Assembly (NCBI GenBank): GCA_002099365.1
Contig: MSED01000015.1
Location: 1,240,001 to 1,304,000, forward strand
From: Phialophora verrucosa
Lineage: Eukaryota; Ascomycota; Eurotiomycetes; Chaetothyriales; Herpotrichiellaceae
Direction of reading: 5' to 3'
DNA: 64,000 bases
Shown one piece after another: positions 35,257-47,695 of this stretch. The notes under the pieces are model-generated. The model made no database searches, was not told the origin of the DNA, and worked only from the letters and a program-made list of their open reading frames with translations. The translations under genes and the position numbers were made by a program. Each line of letters begins with the position of its first letter. Position 1 is the stretch's first letter.

Positions 35257-37824
35257 ATGAGTTCTCGGAGGATGGATACTCACAAGGAACTATCACAGAG
35301 GCAGCAGCCACGACATCGGGCTACTGTGGCTTGCAACAGCTGCAGAGCACGGCGAACCAAGGTAGGACGATTTCGAAGTTCTCGAGCTCGCTACTAAGTG
35401 GTTTGTTTCCCTAGTGTGTTTTTGAACCAGGCGAGAGCGATTGTACTTATTGCAGGGAGAACGAATTCCCCTGCATCGTCAGTACAGACGACCGAAGAAA
35501 AAGGTACAAGCGGGCTGTACATATTCCCAGTCACAGAAGCTGGTTACATGACTGACAAGCCCCAGGCAAATGTCAAGGACTTGCATCGAGTCACTGCAAC
35601 GACGCATTCAAGTCTTAGAATGCGCACTCTCGAAGGCATCCGCAACCCCATCGGGACTCGCTCACCAAGTTGACCCTCAAGCTGGCAGCGCCGCGAAGAG
35701 CCTCCCGGAGTCTTCCAATGATAAAATTGCCCCCCTTGCAGACACTCAGTGCGTCTCGGTCGAACAGAACCCACCTGACAACGACCCCCTTAGTCCTCAG
35801 AGGAACGCATTGCCCATACCCCCGGGATCCGGCGGCGTTCGCCGTCAACCATCTAGCCATGTCAAGCGTAATCTCGGCCAGGCTTCGCCCTTACAAGTAC
35901 TTTCCGATGAGGATTTCCCCAGGTTCGATGACACTATGTGGGAAATCCGAACTCGAGCGGAGCTGCTACTTCAAAGAATACCTCCAGCAATTCAGACCTA
36001 CTTGATGGACCTGTACTGGGAACATTACAACCGTATCCTTCGCATTGTCCACAAAGAATCCTTCTATCAGGGTTCGAGCAATCCCGGATCACCATCCTAC
36101 AGTGGCTTCTTGCATGTCTGCCTGCTCGCCATGGGCTTTACGTTCGCCGACAAGTCTAGGCCCGATATGCAGATGTTTCTGGCATCGGCGCGTGAGGGTG
36201 AAAGCACACTCCACATGGAAGCCCGAAGACTAGCCAAATATGAGATGGATATCCCCGGCGGCCTGTCCAGCATTCAAGCTCTGCTGATTCTGGCGGATCT
36301 AGAAAGCGGCGTTGGCAGGGACGTTACAGGCTGGATGTATGTAGGTGAGTGGAGAGAGCAAATTCAGTCCTCGAGTCGTTGTCCCCATACACGGACGCTT
36401 GTCTGAAATGCACCTCTGTCGTCCGGCACTGGTTTGACCGTTTACTGAGTCTGCATCCCCAACGCGTGCAGGAATCGCAATCAGATCCGCCTTTGAGATG
36501 GGCTTGAACGAAGAAAGCTCCGAGGCAATGTCTGAACTGCACCGCTTCGAGCGACGCATGGTGTTTTGTGCGTGCTTTCTTTTTGATAGGTAAGCAGCCT
36601 CCTCGCATGAGGTTCCACCATTGATGACGTTACGGGCACCAGATTTTGGGCTGTGTATCTTGGACGGTCACCATCAATCAAGCCATTCGACATTGGGTTT
36701 ACTCAATTGACCCCGATATCAGCTGCTGGCAGCGGTTACAATGGTCAAACGTCAGCCCAGGAGGTGCAAATCTATGAGAGCTTGGTTCAACTGGTGGCCG
36801 TCTATGGAGAAATCTCAACCCATCTCCGTTCCAATCGATATTCCTCTGAGCCTGACATGCTGAAAATGGCGGACCTCTCCAAAAAGCTCAGGACGTGGCG
36901 CGAAAATATATCCCCGAGCGTGGACTGGACACCAGAGAATTGTCAACTGGCACCCCCCGGCCTCTTTCTTCTCCAGTAAGTAGATTTGGTCTCGTGTCCT
37001 TTGCAGCGCGTGCCTAACAATCGCCATTCAATAGTCAGCAGTACCATATGGCTGTGATCTTGTTACATCAGCCCCTCGCCCACAGCGACACCTCGCGGCG
37101 CCAGCGGCAGGTGGAGCTCGGCGTGGATCCCGCCTTGGTCGACGATGTTTTTCCCCAGTTGTCTGCTAGACTCTGTCAGAAGCACGCCTCTTGCATTGCC
37201 AACATCTTCGAGAAGTACTACAACACTCCTGGCAGAATGTATCCTTGCGGCATTGCGCTTCTGACCGCCTCCACTGCGGGGATTGCATTGGTCAACGATC
37301 TCACCAACTCTCAACAGAACAAATATGAAAATCCTAGAGCGCTCCGACAGGTGCAAGTTCTGATGAGCGTCCTGGGTTCGATGGGCCACAAATACCGACG
37401 GGCTAACCAGATTGCGAAGTCCTTGGGAAATGTCCTGATAGATCGTGGTTGGAATTTCAGCGGCGTCACGAATCTCTCAGGCACGAATTCTCTCTCCCTG
37501 GGGCCGATGCTGATGTCTTCTCTCGACATGAATCACCCACATCAGAAGGCACCACCGCAGATGCAGAAGATCTTCAATGCCAGCCATAGCTCCTCCATCT
37601 TCGACGGCTTGACAGTGGAAATCACCCCAGGAATCGGGCACAGCTCGCAGGACCAGCAATCCTCGGGCAGCAATGGTTTTTCCGTCGACCAAAGAGGCTG
37701 CACTGATGGAAAGGGTCAGTCGATTCTCCACGATCTCAGTCCAAGCTTGAATGCTTGGATGACGACTGACAGCATGGCGCTCGATACGAACGTGTTCGAG
37801 ACCGCGACTGATGACTTTTTCTGA
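35257..37824 (+). CDS. Zn2Cys6 transcription factor (second cluster regulator)
   Basis: Six exons: 35257-35361, 35415-35503, 35566-36344, 36472-36589, 36643-36975, 37035-37824; product 737 residues. The zinc cluster is split by intron 1 and reads with perfect spacing after splicing: Cys26, 29, 36, 45, 48 and 55. A coiled segment with CIESLQRRIQVLE follows across intron 2, as in many Gal4-type dimers. The fungal-specific TF domain spans about residues 170-480. It includes FEMGLNEE and, restored across intron 4, FDRFWAVYLGR, and it ends in HMAVILLHQPL across intron 5. The C-terminus is acidic and Ser-rich. All introns are 53-127 nt with normal borders. Lying in the middle of the catabolic genes and divergent from the monooxygenase, it is a likely pathway regulator, though its inducer is unknown. 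Confidence 0.92.
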
Positions 37825-39222
37825 AAGTATCCGTCTCCAATGGACCCAAAGTTCATGACCCCGAAGGAGGGGAACGTTCAGACCATCCGGAGCGAACTTC
37901 GATTTGGCGCCTGCAATGAGTCATTTCCACGGTCGACTGAGTCAGTCTTCGGATGTGGTGCCGAATGCAGTGGATCAAGGACGAGCTTTCGGAAGTGCTA
38001 GTTCCTGGCTCCCCAGGAAACGGTTGGCACAGTTATGCAGCATCTTTATGCCCCGTCCACCCACCCGGGATTTTGGGTGGAAATGGAGAGAGCTGGGAGG
38101 ATGCGAGATTGACTAGGCGCAGTGACACGTTTTACTCGTACGAGTACTAGTCACACTGGCAGACTAGTCCTAATTTAGTATGGGAGCGCCACCACCACTT
38201 ATTAGACCTACCGAGTGCCTCTCAACTAATATGACTACGATATTTCTTCTGTATTGAGTCCTCCAGTGCTGGTAGACCTTCGTCAGTAATTTACTTTTCC
38301 TATGTTACGAGCCGCTTGGTCGGGTTGTGTCTGTCAAGCTTCTCCGCAAGGTGATGAGGTTGGAATGGTTATTGTAACCGAGGCCACTTTGGGCCTTTCC
38401 CCTATGGCGTCCGGCAGGTCCTTAGATTCACCACGCCTCCCTTCTCCTGGGTTGCGCTGACCATGTCTTCCCTGCTGTATATAGATCACAATGCTCTGTT
38501 GTGCTCTGTTGTGTTCTAACATGTTCCACGGAGCACGGTGGGCCCTGGTCACGTGTCCTCCTCCTTATGGGTCCAGTAGTACCCTAGCTTCTTGCCAGGT
38601 CATCGGAATATCTTCCCCCGCCAAGGTCAACTCGTAACATCCTACTTGGATTCAGCTCACCATTTACTACGTGACCTAAATTTACTACCCGAGAGACCAC
38701 GTATATACTACAAAAAACTGGAGGGACTGTAATTATACTCAGGGAAAGTACTTGATAGTCTACGCTAATAATCCTGCGATTAGTGCTCGGTAGTGGTGGT
38801 AGAGAAGGAACGACAGTAGTACCTCGTACTGCGTACTGCACTGTTGGTCTGCCAAGTGATGGTGGCGCTACTTTACGGGACTAGTTCTCGTAAAACCTGC
38901 CAATGCGCCCAGTCAATCTCTCCCGTGGGTGGCACGCGTGGCTGGCACCCCCGGGCCATGTACCCCGGATCCCGGCGGGATTGGCTCAGTTGAGCAAGCC
39001 CCAAGGTTCCCCAGCTTTGCTTTTCTCCCAGACAGCCATGTCCCTTCCTCCCCACATCGTTGCTGAGTTCTTCCCGCCGACCATCCGCAGGTGTTCAGTC
39101 GTTCGTTGGAAACTACAAGTGGCTGCAAATGATCAGCCCAGCTTCTCTGCGACACGCGCCCAGCGAGCAAGCAATACCACCCCGGCTCGAGTCCGAGAGT
39201 GTGACGCGACCGACGAGCAAGC
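37825..39222. promoter_or_regulatory. Intergenic region upstream of second bZIP gene
   Basis: 1.4 kb without a supported gene. Two TGAGTCA heptamers lie 21 bp apart, start to start (37917-37923 and 37938-37944). A perfect 14-bp palindrome TACTCGTACGAGTA is at 38133-38146; it recurs at 49142-49155. The part from 38200 to 39000 is rich in short TAC/GTA motifs. Confidence 0.5.
38133..38146. repeat. 14-bp palindrome, copy 1
   Basis: TACTCGTACGAGTA is its own reverse complement and is present a second time in the promoter region of the MFS permease. Confidence 0.7.
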
Positions 39223-41083
39223 ATGACAGACCCAGTAACGCCGTCGGTTCCTGGACACACAGTCGAGGGAGAGACCGCAGCAGGAGCCACTTCCCTGCGA
39301 AGGAAGCGCAAGGCCACCGCAATGGACGCCGCGAAACTGATGAGAAAACGCGCGACCGACCGAAGATCTCAACAGGCGTTCCGAGAGAGGACCAAACTGA
39401 AGATCGCGGCTCTCGAGGAGGAAGTTGCCAAGATGTCCCAGAACGCGGATAAGATGACCCGGGAGCTGCACGAAGTCACCCTTCAGCGAAACAGCCTCAG
39501 CACCGAATGCCTGGAGTGGGAAGAGAAGGCCAGCCTGGCCTCCGAGCTGGAGGCTGAGGTCCACGCTATGGCCAAGAGACTCAACCAACTACAAACCAAA
39601 AAGCCCTTTTCAGACGCCGAACTGTCGTCCATACGACCCTCCTTGCCCACAGGTATTCTGCCAGCCTTCCACCCTGACATACCCCCGAGAAGGTCGGCTC
39701 AGGACCAAGATGCGAACAACCACGCCCTTGCCCAGAGCCCAGCAAGCAGCAATACGAGTGCCGCAATGGAGACGGATTCTTCGCCACCTCTGCCTCAGCC
39801 CAGTGGTCTATTGTCGTGCGAAGGAGCAACAGAAAGGTCGGCGTCATATGAACTCGCCAGTTTTGCTCCAGGAGCAGCTTGTCCGACGTCGTTTCCGCAG
39901 CCACGAAACGAGAACGTGAGGACCAGTTTTCTTTCAGAATGCGTCAGTTTCGACTCGGTTTGTTTCCCAGTCTCAATCGGCCACACCTCTCCCCGATATG
40001 GGGCTGCAGATATTCTACGGCGGATCGGCCAGGACCCATTGAACGACGAATTATCCGAGCCCGTTACTGCGGATGAAGTGAGCACCGATCTCTCGGCTCA
40101 CGGGGGAACAGGAGGTACACACACCCAACTGGCCGAATCCAATACTCTTTCGGAACCCGAAGCTAATGGCTGCCTTAGATGGTTCGGTTCGTAGTCCTGT
40201 ACAGGTGCCGTGTCAACCGAACCACCCTCCTGCTGGCCGAGTGGGTTGGAGTCCAATGTCCAGCAACCAGGTCGACCTCTGCGAGCAGCTTCCGTACAAT
40301 CTCAAGCCGGTGATACCCTCCGACCGCATTCTGCAGGGCCTTATCGCGTCGCAGCGAAGTGCGGCTGCAGAAGGCATCCCGTGGGATGAACTGCTGGGAC
40401 CCGAGCTGCCCTGCTGGGACGGCCTTTTCGACGCGCCGTCCAGACTGTGTGGCCATGCTATTTGTCGAGCCGTCTTTGATATCGTCAAAGCCTACACCGG
40501 CTATTCGCGCCTCCCAGAAAAGGCGGCCTCGGTCTACACCATGTATTCATCAGTGATGGTAGGTCTATCTGATTCTTTGATTCCACAAGACCACCAGTTA
40601 AATGCCTGTCGTTCAAGTGGCGGCTTAGTCTTCAAAGGAAGAGATTCGAGAAGATGCCCTTCTGGATGCGTCCACGGGCAATCCAACTGCAGGTGGCTCA
40701 CCCTGCGTGGATGGACCGAGTTCCATGGCAAGTCCCTTCATCCCAACTGTGCACTCGGCCCGGATCTAAATGCAGCGCGTGCCAGGCCGTCGGTGAGAGA
40801 AATCCTGGTCAAAGACCAAGAACTGTACCACGTGGAGGAGTTTGGCGCTTTCCATTCCACCTCCGTCTCCGTCAACTGGCCCTATTCCCCGGATTGCGTG
40901 TTGATCAATTCGCGTTGCCGCGCGGCCAAAGAAGACGAGACGGCGCTGAGTCTGAACCCGGCTTTCGAAGAGCACATCCGAGACATTCGGAACTGGACCG
41001 CCGGTTCTCGATTCACACAAAGATACCCCGAGCTCGCTGCTGCAATCGATCAGGATATCAGCGATGGCTGTAGTGAAAAATGA
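39223..41083 (+). CDS. bZIP transcription factor with DUF3425 domain, last intron doubtful
   Basis: Proposed exons are 39223-40114, 40179-40558, 40618-40748 and 40786-41083 (566 residues). The basic region at about residues 37-60 reads KRATDRRSQQAFRERTKLK, close to Yap-type basic regions, and is followed by a heptad-repeat zipper to about residue 100. Intron 1 (40115-40178) joins the bZIP half to a C-terminal DUF3425 domain. That domain has LPYNLKPVIPSDRILQGLI, FWMRPRAIQLQVAHPAW and, near the end, LNPAFEEHIRDIRNWT. Between these last two blocks the frame changes. The only frame-restoring solution that keeps the conserved PAWMDRVPW is an intron of just 37 nt (40749-40785), unusually short. A frameshift mutation is the alternative. 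It is a candidate reader of the TGA(C/G)TCA sites in the cluster. Confidence 0.8.
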
Positions 41084-41760
41084 ACGTGCTTGGCCGCCGA
41101 CCATGAACGAAGGGCCTTCGGCGACACGATGTCTCCAGCTCTGACAAATCTAAATGTGAATGTGAATCTGCAACTTTCTGCTGTAAAGTACACCAGCATC
41201 AACGCTTGCATCTTATGCTAAGGAGTCCTAGATGTTAGTGCCCCTACAATATACATGGGTAGGCTCCCGATTGTTCCGTCGTCATCCAGCGAGCAGGCCG
41301 CGGGAACGGCCCTGCGACGGCCGTTCTATTCGAGTGCTGCTACGGCCATCTGTCGACCGTTGCGAATGCTCTACATCGAACTGTGTAGACCAAAGCGGAT
41401 GTACGCTGCCTAGTGCTCCAGCTCGTCCATGATGTCGGTCACGTGTACTGGGACGACGATCTCACATTCTCCATGACTTTGAGCTGGCCGAGTTCTTGCC
41501 ACGGCGCCCGAGTAGCGAACCGTCAATGGAACGACCACGACGCAATCGACCCACTGAAGGTGTATCTGAACTTATTACACTAAGAGGCCCAGCTGTTCCG
41601 AGTCCCATGGACTTGCTTCTGATGATCAATGCAAGGCCTCGGAGCAGGACGACGGTCAGGACTAGCTACGTGCAAGAAGAAGGCGCCTTGAACATACTTC
41701 GGCCATCTATATATCTGAAGCTCAGTGCTCTACCACTTCGGCTCGTCCTATCCCACCAGT
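41084..41760. other. Intergenic region between convergent genes
   Basis: 677 bp between the bZIP gene and the cytochrome P450 gene. I see no gene or element. Confidence 0.4.
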
Positions 41761-43711
41761 CTATCTTTGGACACGTTTCAACGTGACGTTCAGTTCCGGC
41801 TTCTCCCACGTGTTGTAGGCCTTCATGTACTGCATCTCACCTTCGGGTGACCACTGTGGCGCCCCGTCGGAGGACACAATGTCGAAATTCCAGAGGAGTC
41901 TGCCCAGGATCAAGCGCATCTCCATGTAGGAAAGACTGAATGAGCACCTCGGTTAGTCTGGGAGCAGATCGGGGTTCGGGCGCAAGCCTTACTGTTTCCC
42001 AATGCATCCACGTGGTCCAGTGGAAAATGGCTGACTAGCCTTCTTATCATCTCCCTCCCACTCCTTGTCCATCCAGCGTTCGGGGATGAATTCGTCGGGG
42101 CTCTTGAAGTTGGCGGCACTATGGGTCGCGGCCCACGCGCCGACGCCAACGTGCACGCCGCCCGGGACCCTGTCGCACATCAAATTTAGCCGGCACAGCT
42201 CGGCCAGAACAAGACCAGGCATTCTGATACTGACCAGTGGCCGTCAATGGTATCTCCGTCCTTGGGGACTTGCCGCATCAGAGCTGTGGGAAGCGGTGGG
42301 TGGATGCGAAGCCCTTCGGAAAGACAAGCGGCAAGGTAAGGCAGTTTGGCGAGCCCGTCGTTGGTGATGTCGTCCTCGGTTTTGAATGTATCCCGGATCT
42401 CGTTGGCTAGTTTTGTGTATACTCGTGGGTTTTTGAGGAGTCGGGCAGTCAAACCAGACAGTTCATTTGCTGTGGTCTCACTTCCGGCGACACTTTCCTG
42501 GCGTCAGTGCCAGAGCCTGGGAGATCGAGGAGCTGATCACCTACATAAACAAAGCACCGTTGACGATGACTTCATTTTGCGAAATCGCCCCTCGCTTCTG
42601 CTGATCGAGGATGTACCACGTGAAATCTTTGTGTTGAAGCTTGGTATTTTCTAGGCGTCTGTGCCATGGAGGTCACTGTTAGCAGGTATGACAAGTAGTA
42701 CAGGCCAGACGACATAGGGGTCCGACGTCACCTGAGGACTTTGTTTTGACTCCACAAGAGATGATCGCGCCGTCTCGCTCGTTTCTCTTTCGGGATGAAA
42801 TTGACGAGGAAGTTTTGAACCGTCGACCCGGGCTCGGCGAAGCGCCTCGTCGCCTGCTCCATCGCCCCGGCCTTGACAGTCTCGTAGATGAGGGCCACCC
42901 ATTCGTGGAATTGGCCTGTGGTTCACGGACATCAGCAACTTTTTCCTAGCATAAGGCACAGATCGAGCGTCCCATACCTTTGTCGAGACAGCCAAAGGAT
43001 TCCCCAAAGGCCAGGTCTCCTATGATGTCAAATGTGGTGAAGTTGTACCAGTTGACGAGATTGAACGCTCCGCCTCGATCGCACATCTCGCCAAGCTTCT
43101 TGATGAGACGATTAACGTAGACCAGCAAGATGTCCTCTTGTTCCACCAGAGCTTGTTGACTGAATGCATGCGACAAAGCACGTCTTTGCCGGGCGTGGGT
43201 TTCATCATCAGCCATGGTCAGCGTGCTGGCGTTGGGGAGGGGATCGACGGCGCCAACATGGATAGAGCTCTTGTGAAAGTTTGCATGGCCTGGTCTGTGG
43301 CCGTAGATGTCGTTCCAAGCTGCTGAGGTGTTGAATGACAATTCGTTGGGCGAGACTCGCACCACAGGGCCGTAGATGTCGTGGAGTTTCTTATTTTCCA
43401 TGGGCAGTCGGCCTCTGAGGAGGGCAAGGATGCCCGGAATCTGTATTCTTTAGCATACGCCTTCTTTGTTTTCTTTTTCCAGATGTACCCGTCAACTTAC
43501 TGGAGAGATTGCATTGATCTTGGGTCCAGGGAATTTCGCTAAAGGATGGAAGTACAGACGATAAATCGCTCCGAGAATCATGTAGGTCAATATCTTCTTT
43601 TGTCAGCCGGACTCTCTGGGACATTCTTCTGCTATGTGTTCATACCGCAATCACAGGAAGGCCCACTGCCGCCACCACCCTCTCCTGGATTCCTCTCACC
43701 GCTAAACTCAT
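41761..43711 (-). CDS. Cytochrome P450 monooxygenase, ER-anchored
   Basis: A heme-thiolate monooxygenase. Eight exons: 43711-43646, 43593-43501, 43440-42978, 42915-42732, 42658-42545, 42492-42235, 42169-41993, 41935-41761; product 509 residues. The first two exons give a hydrophobic N-terminal anchor followed by YRLYFHPLAKFPGP, the fungal P450 hinge. The I-helix oxygen motif is AGSETT (309-314, across intron 5). The ExxR motif is EGLR (366-369), and FIPERW follows. The heme loop is FSTGPRGCIG with Cys448. Introns are 52-73 nt with normal borders and each junction keeps the frame. The gene is divergent from the EthD-like gene over a 489-bp promoter with two TGA(C/G)TCA sites. In the proposed pathway it would make the first hydroxylation. 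Its family number cannot be assigned without alignment. Confidence 0.93.
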
Positions 43712-44200
43712 GCTCAGTAGATTCTAGTAGTGAGCTCAAAAACAAAGAAGGCAATCTTGGTTGAATACGAGGAACAACTCTCATCAGTGCTTGGGAGCTA
43801 ATAGCTGCCGCAGAATCAGGCGTATATCATATTCTATTCTGTTTTCGTGTCTCCTGGTGTTGTCAATTGTCACTGACTCATGTGTAGATCCAGTGCTAGA
43901 GTTATTTCCAGCAGGCAAGACGGGGACCACAGCACGCTCCGCTGACTTACTAAGACTTGAGTCATTGCAGGATCAACATGAGTGTAAATTACTAATGCTA
44001 TTATAGACGGCAGTGGTCAGGGTTACCTGCTGACTGATGTCCAGCTCCCTTCAAATTAGCGAGCAACAGACGATCATAAAAGTATGGTCCATCGTCATCT
44101 TGGAATGGCTAGCCTTGGGGGAAGATCCATTGTTCATCAGTATTTAAAGAGAGGTGCTTCCTCAGGGGCGGAGAGAGTCATCTCCACCAAATAAACAACC
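43712..44200. promoter_or_regulatory. Divergent promoter, P450 / EthD-like gene
   Basis: This region holds TGACTCA at 43874-43880, TGAGTCA at 43958-43964 and TTACTAA (Yap-like) at 43989-43995, within 122 bp. A TATTTAAA element at 44141-44148 lies 53 bp before the EthD-like start. This is the densest group of bZIP-type sites in the window. Confidence 0.6.
44141..44148 (+). promoter_or_regulatory. TATA-like element of the EthD-like gene
   Basis: TATTTAAA stands 53 bp upstream of the ATG at 44201. Confidence 0.45.
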
Positions 44201-45052
44201 ATGATGGCCAAATTGGACGTGTCTGGCCCGGGCCTTATGCTGGTGTTTTGTCAGGTTACCAGACCTGATTTAGTGAGCGAAGGTCTCTTTGCTGCATGGT
44301 ATGAAGAAGAGCACATCCCCGAGGCCACTTCGACGAGCGGCATGCCGGCCGGGTTTCGATATTACTGTCTCGATCCTCCCAATGGCAGGCCTTGGCTAGC
44401 TCTCTACCCTTGTCCGGAACTTGACTTTGTGAATAGCGAAGAATATAAGTCCATCAGGGTCACCAGTGACATGCTCCCCACCGAGACATCTTTCGACGTG
44501 GGGGACTTTGATGTGAGGTACTATTCTCGGTGCCAGATACATGAGCCTCCCAACACGAAGGAGGGTGAGTAGATGAGCATGAACTTGTCGCTGTCAGGGG
44601 TGATGTATTTACAAAGCACAGGACGATCACCTTTCGTTATCGTGTATGCCGTTGACCCACCTGAGGGGGCAGACGAAGAATTCGACAACTGGTACAAAAC
44701 TGAACATCTGAGGGAGCTGGCCAAATGTGGAGGTTACCGTCGGACAACGCGGTACAAATGCGTATATGCGAGGCACAACAGAGACGATCGACTGGGAAAG
44801 CCCTCGCCCCATCGTCCTCGATGGCTTGCTCTGGACGAATTCGACACCAAGCCCATCCAGGAAGAACTTGATACCGCCAGGAATACTGCCAAAGCAAAAG
44901 CAATCCTCGCCAAATCAAAGGTCGAGGTCGGATTGTACAAGCTCCAGAAATCGTATGGCAAAGTCAACATGCCGTTCTGGTTAAAGCTGCGCCAGGAAAA
45001 GCGGGAAGACAGCGAAAGCACTTGCTTGTTCTGCCGCACAAACATCTTCTGA
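44201..45052 (+). CDS. EthD-like dimeric alpha+beta-barrel protein
   Basis: Exons 44201-44564 and 44622-45052 with a 57-nt intron (GTGAGT...CACAG) give 264 residues. Each half contains the ferredoxin-like pattern of EthD-type proteins. The first half has LMLVFCQV, then FAAWYEEEHIPE and later FDVRYYSRC. The second half has FVIVYAVDPPEG, FDNWYKTEHLRELA and VGLYKL. So the protein looks like an internal duplication of one ~110-residue unit. Members of this fold include EthD of ether degradation and small polyketide-ring cyclases. Many fungal members sit beside monooxygenases with no assigned reaction. The intron falls between the two units. An intron using the CAG at 44597 would be only 33 nt and is rejected. 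No targeting signal is seen. Confidence 0.8.
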
Positions 45053-45645
45053 TTGTGGTCTTCAAGTGAATTGCCTAAAACTGCTAATGGCGAGACCATG
45101 TAACAAAGCGTAACGCTATCTGGAAATCTACGATGGCAGGCCCCTTGCGTATCTAGCCAGTCAGACTACGGCTTGTGGTCGCATACGAAACCAAAACCTG
45201 AGTCATGGATTTACATCTTGCAAAGCAGCTTCAACATCCGTGAAGTCAATGAGCCGGGAAATGGGCTTCAGAATTCCACGCTTTCTTGTCCGATCGCGTA
45301 TGGTAAAGCCATAGAATACCTGTTCTATCCTCGGTGAATGCGAGAAACAGCAACGTAGTCAGAATTGATCTTTGGGAGCAAGATTTCAGCCGACGAGGGC
45401 CAATCGCCCAGCTTGTGGGACCATACCGTAAGCCAGGTCCGTTGACGCGGACTGAGTCAGGTTGTTAGACGTAGGCCGATTGGGACGGCCAACTACACAC
45501 CCTAAACCTGCTTAATAAACTTCTTGTAAAAACCATCAAGCCATGGACTCAGAGATCTCTATCAGCAACGTAGAAACGTTTGTCATCTCCCCGTCGAGGA
45601 CGTTTACAAGGGATTTACATGGTCCAAATTCTTTCTCTTGAAAGC
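45053..45645. promoter_or_regulatory. Promoter region of the AtuA gene
   Basis: 593 bp with two TGAGTCA heptamers, 45199-45205 and 45453-45459. No gene is seen. Confidence 0.5.
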
Positions 45646-47695
45646 ATGGCAGCAACGATGAATGGGTCTCATCGACGCCCAGTGCGGATTGCAGGGGCTT
45701 CAGGAGGTGAGATGTCCCACCGTAGACCTAGACGAGCTTCATGGCATGGGTTGACGGCAACGGATAGGGGTTTACGACAGGAAGCGGGCTATCCACGATC
45801 TAGCAAAGAACGAAGACTTGGATTTCATTGTCGGAGACTGGATGTCCGAGGCAAGCATGACACTACGGGGCGCAGATAAATATGGAAAGAATGAGGCATC
45901 TCTCGTGGGAAAAGGTTACGAACCATACTTTCTCGAACAGCTCGAACCAGCATTGCCACATCTGGAAAAGAAAGGTATCAAGCTCTGTGTCAATGCTGGA
46001 GGAAGCGACGTGGAGGGGTTAGCGTTGGCTGTCCGAGACCTCATCAAACGTCTGGGACATAATCTCTCGGTGGGTTATGTGGATGGGGACGATGTAACGG
46101 AGACCGTCTTCGATTTAATGAAAAAAGGTACGTCGACAGGCCAGCTCCTTTGAGCTTCGAAAGTCCAGGTTGGCTGACATGCGAGCAGGAGAGAAATTTG
46201 TGAACCTCTCTACCGGCAAGACCTTGAGTGAATGGGGGCTCGAACCGATATGTGCACAGTGCTACCTGGGTGGAAGCGGCATCGCCGCCGTCTTCGGTGC
46301 TGGAGCCGACATTGTTATCTGCGGGCGAGTGGCCGACGCCTCTGTCTGCGTCGGGCCAGCCATGTACTGGCATGGCTGGACCCGAGACAACATGGACGAG
46401 CTCGCCGGCGCCTTGATGGTTGGGCATATCATCGAATGCAGCACCTACGCGACTGGCGGATACTTTTCTGGATTCAAGCAACTGGGAGTACACGACACAG
46501 ATATGGGCTATCCTATCGCCATCGTTGACCATCGAGGGGAGGCCGTGATCACCATGGAGCAGGGCAGAGATGGCCTGATCTCGCCCGAGACGGTTATCAG
46601 TCAACTCATGTACGAAATTCAGGGGCTTCACTACTACAACTCCGACGTCACGGCCTATCTCCATTCTATGCAGGTGAGCAGCATTGGGAAAAATGAGGTC
46701 AAGGTCTCAGGCGTTAAAGGTAAGCTAGGTTACGCACCCTTGCTCGTGCTTGAAATGGTGCGAGGCTGACAGCCTTTACAGGTCTTCCACCACCGCCCAC
46801 GACAAGGGTTGGAATCACAGCCAAGGGAGGATATCAGGCTGAGTTCCACTTCTATCTGACGGGCCTTGACATCCAAGAGAAGTTTGAAATGGTCAAGAGG
46901 CAGACCCTAGCAACCATGGGCGACAACGTCAAACACTTTTCGTGCCTCAACTTCACCATGGCTGGAGTGGTGGCCGAGAACCCCCAGAGCCAGGACGAGG
47001 CCACGGTGGACATGCGCATCTTCGCCCAGTCGAGGACTCCAGAAATCCTCTCGGCAGGGGGCCTGGTCGAGTCAGACCGGGGGTCGTTCGCGCGTTATTG
47101 CATCGAGAACCTCCTCCAAGGCTACCCAGGCTCCACCATGGCCATCGACATGAGGCAAGCGACTGGCAAACCTTTTTTTGAGTACTTTCCGACGCTACTC
47201 AGTCAAAGCCTTGTCGAAGAGATTGCCCACTTCCCTAGTGGCGACGCGGTGAGGATTGAGCCGCCGCGGCTGACGAAAGAATACCCTCAGGGCCAGCAGC
47301 AGTCCAGCGACACCGAGAATCCTGCCGATCTGGCTCACTTTGGGCCTACAAAACCAGCTCCATTGGGATACATAGCATATGGGCGGTCGGGTGACAAGTC
47401 TTCTAACTGCAATGTCGGCATCTTCGTTCGGCACGAGGATGAATGGGACTGGCTGCGTACCGTTCTGACCACCGACAAGATGAAACAACTACTGGCAAAA
47501 GACTACAAGGGCGGTCGGATTGAGCGATGCGAGATGCCCGGTCTTCGAGCAGTCCACTTCCACCTCGTGGACCATCTTGAGCGAGGCTACACAGCAACCA
47601 GCGGGTACGACTGCCTGGGGAAGAATTGCTGCGAATACATTCGAGCCCGGGTACTGGACATTCCAGTCAGATTCCTAGAGCGAGGCAGAGTTTGA
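45646..47695 (+). CDS. AtuA/DUF1446 family protein (acyclic terpene utilisation type)
   Basis: Exons 45646-45706, 45768-46127, 46189-46719 and 46782-47695, with introns of 61, 61 and 62 nt, give 621 residues. The opening motif, restored across intron 1, is VRIAGASGGVYDRK, followed by DFIVGDWMSEASMTLRG, CVNAGGSDVEGLA, CYLGGSGIAAVFGAGADIVICGRVADA and, after intron 3, TRVGITAKGGY. These are the signature blocks of PF07287 (AtuA). In Pseudomonas, AtuA belongs to the citronellol/geranyl-CoA degradation pathway, but its reaction is not settled. The C-terminal 110 residues form a separate domain with CNVGIFVRHEDEW, as in fungal full-length members. Starts at 45619 and 45658 are also in frame. Its presence next to a BVMO, CoA ligase and acyl-CoA dehydrogenase suggests terpenoid or branched-chain substrates. 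Confidence 0.9.

Noticed and set aside
44565..44597. 33-nt intron in the EthD-like gene ending at CAG 44597
   Set aside because: Too short for splicing; a 57-nt intron with a good acceptor keeps the same frame.
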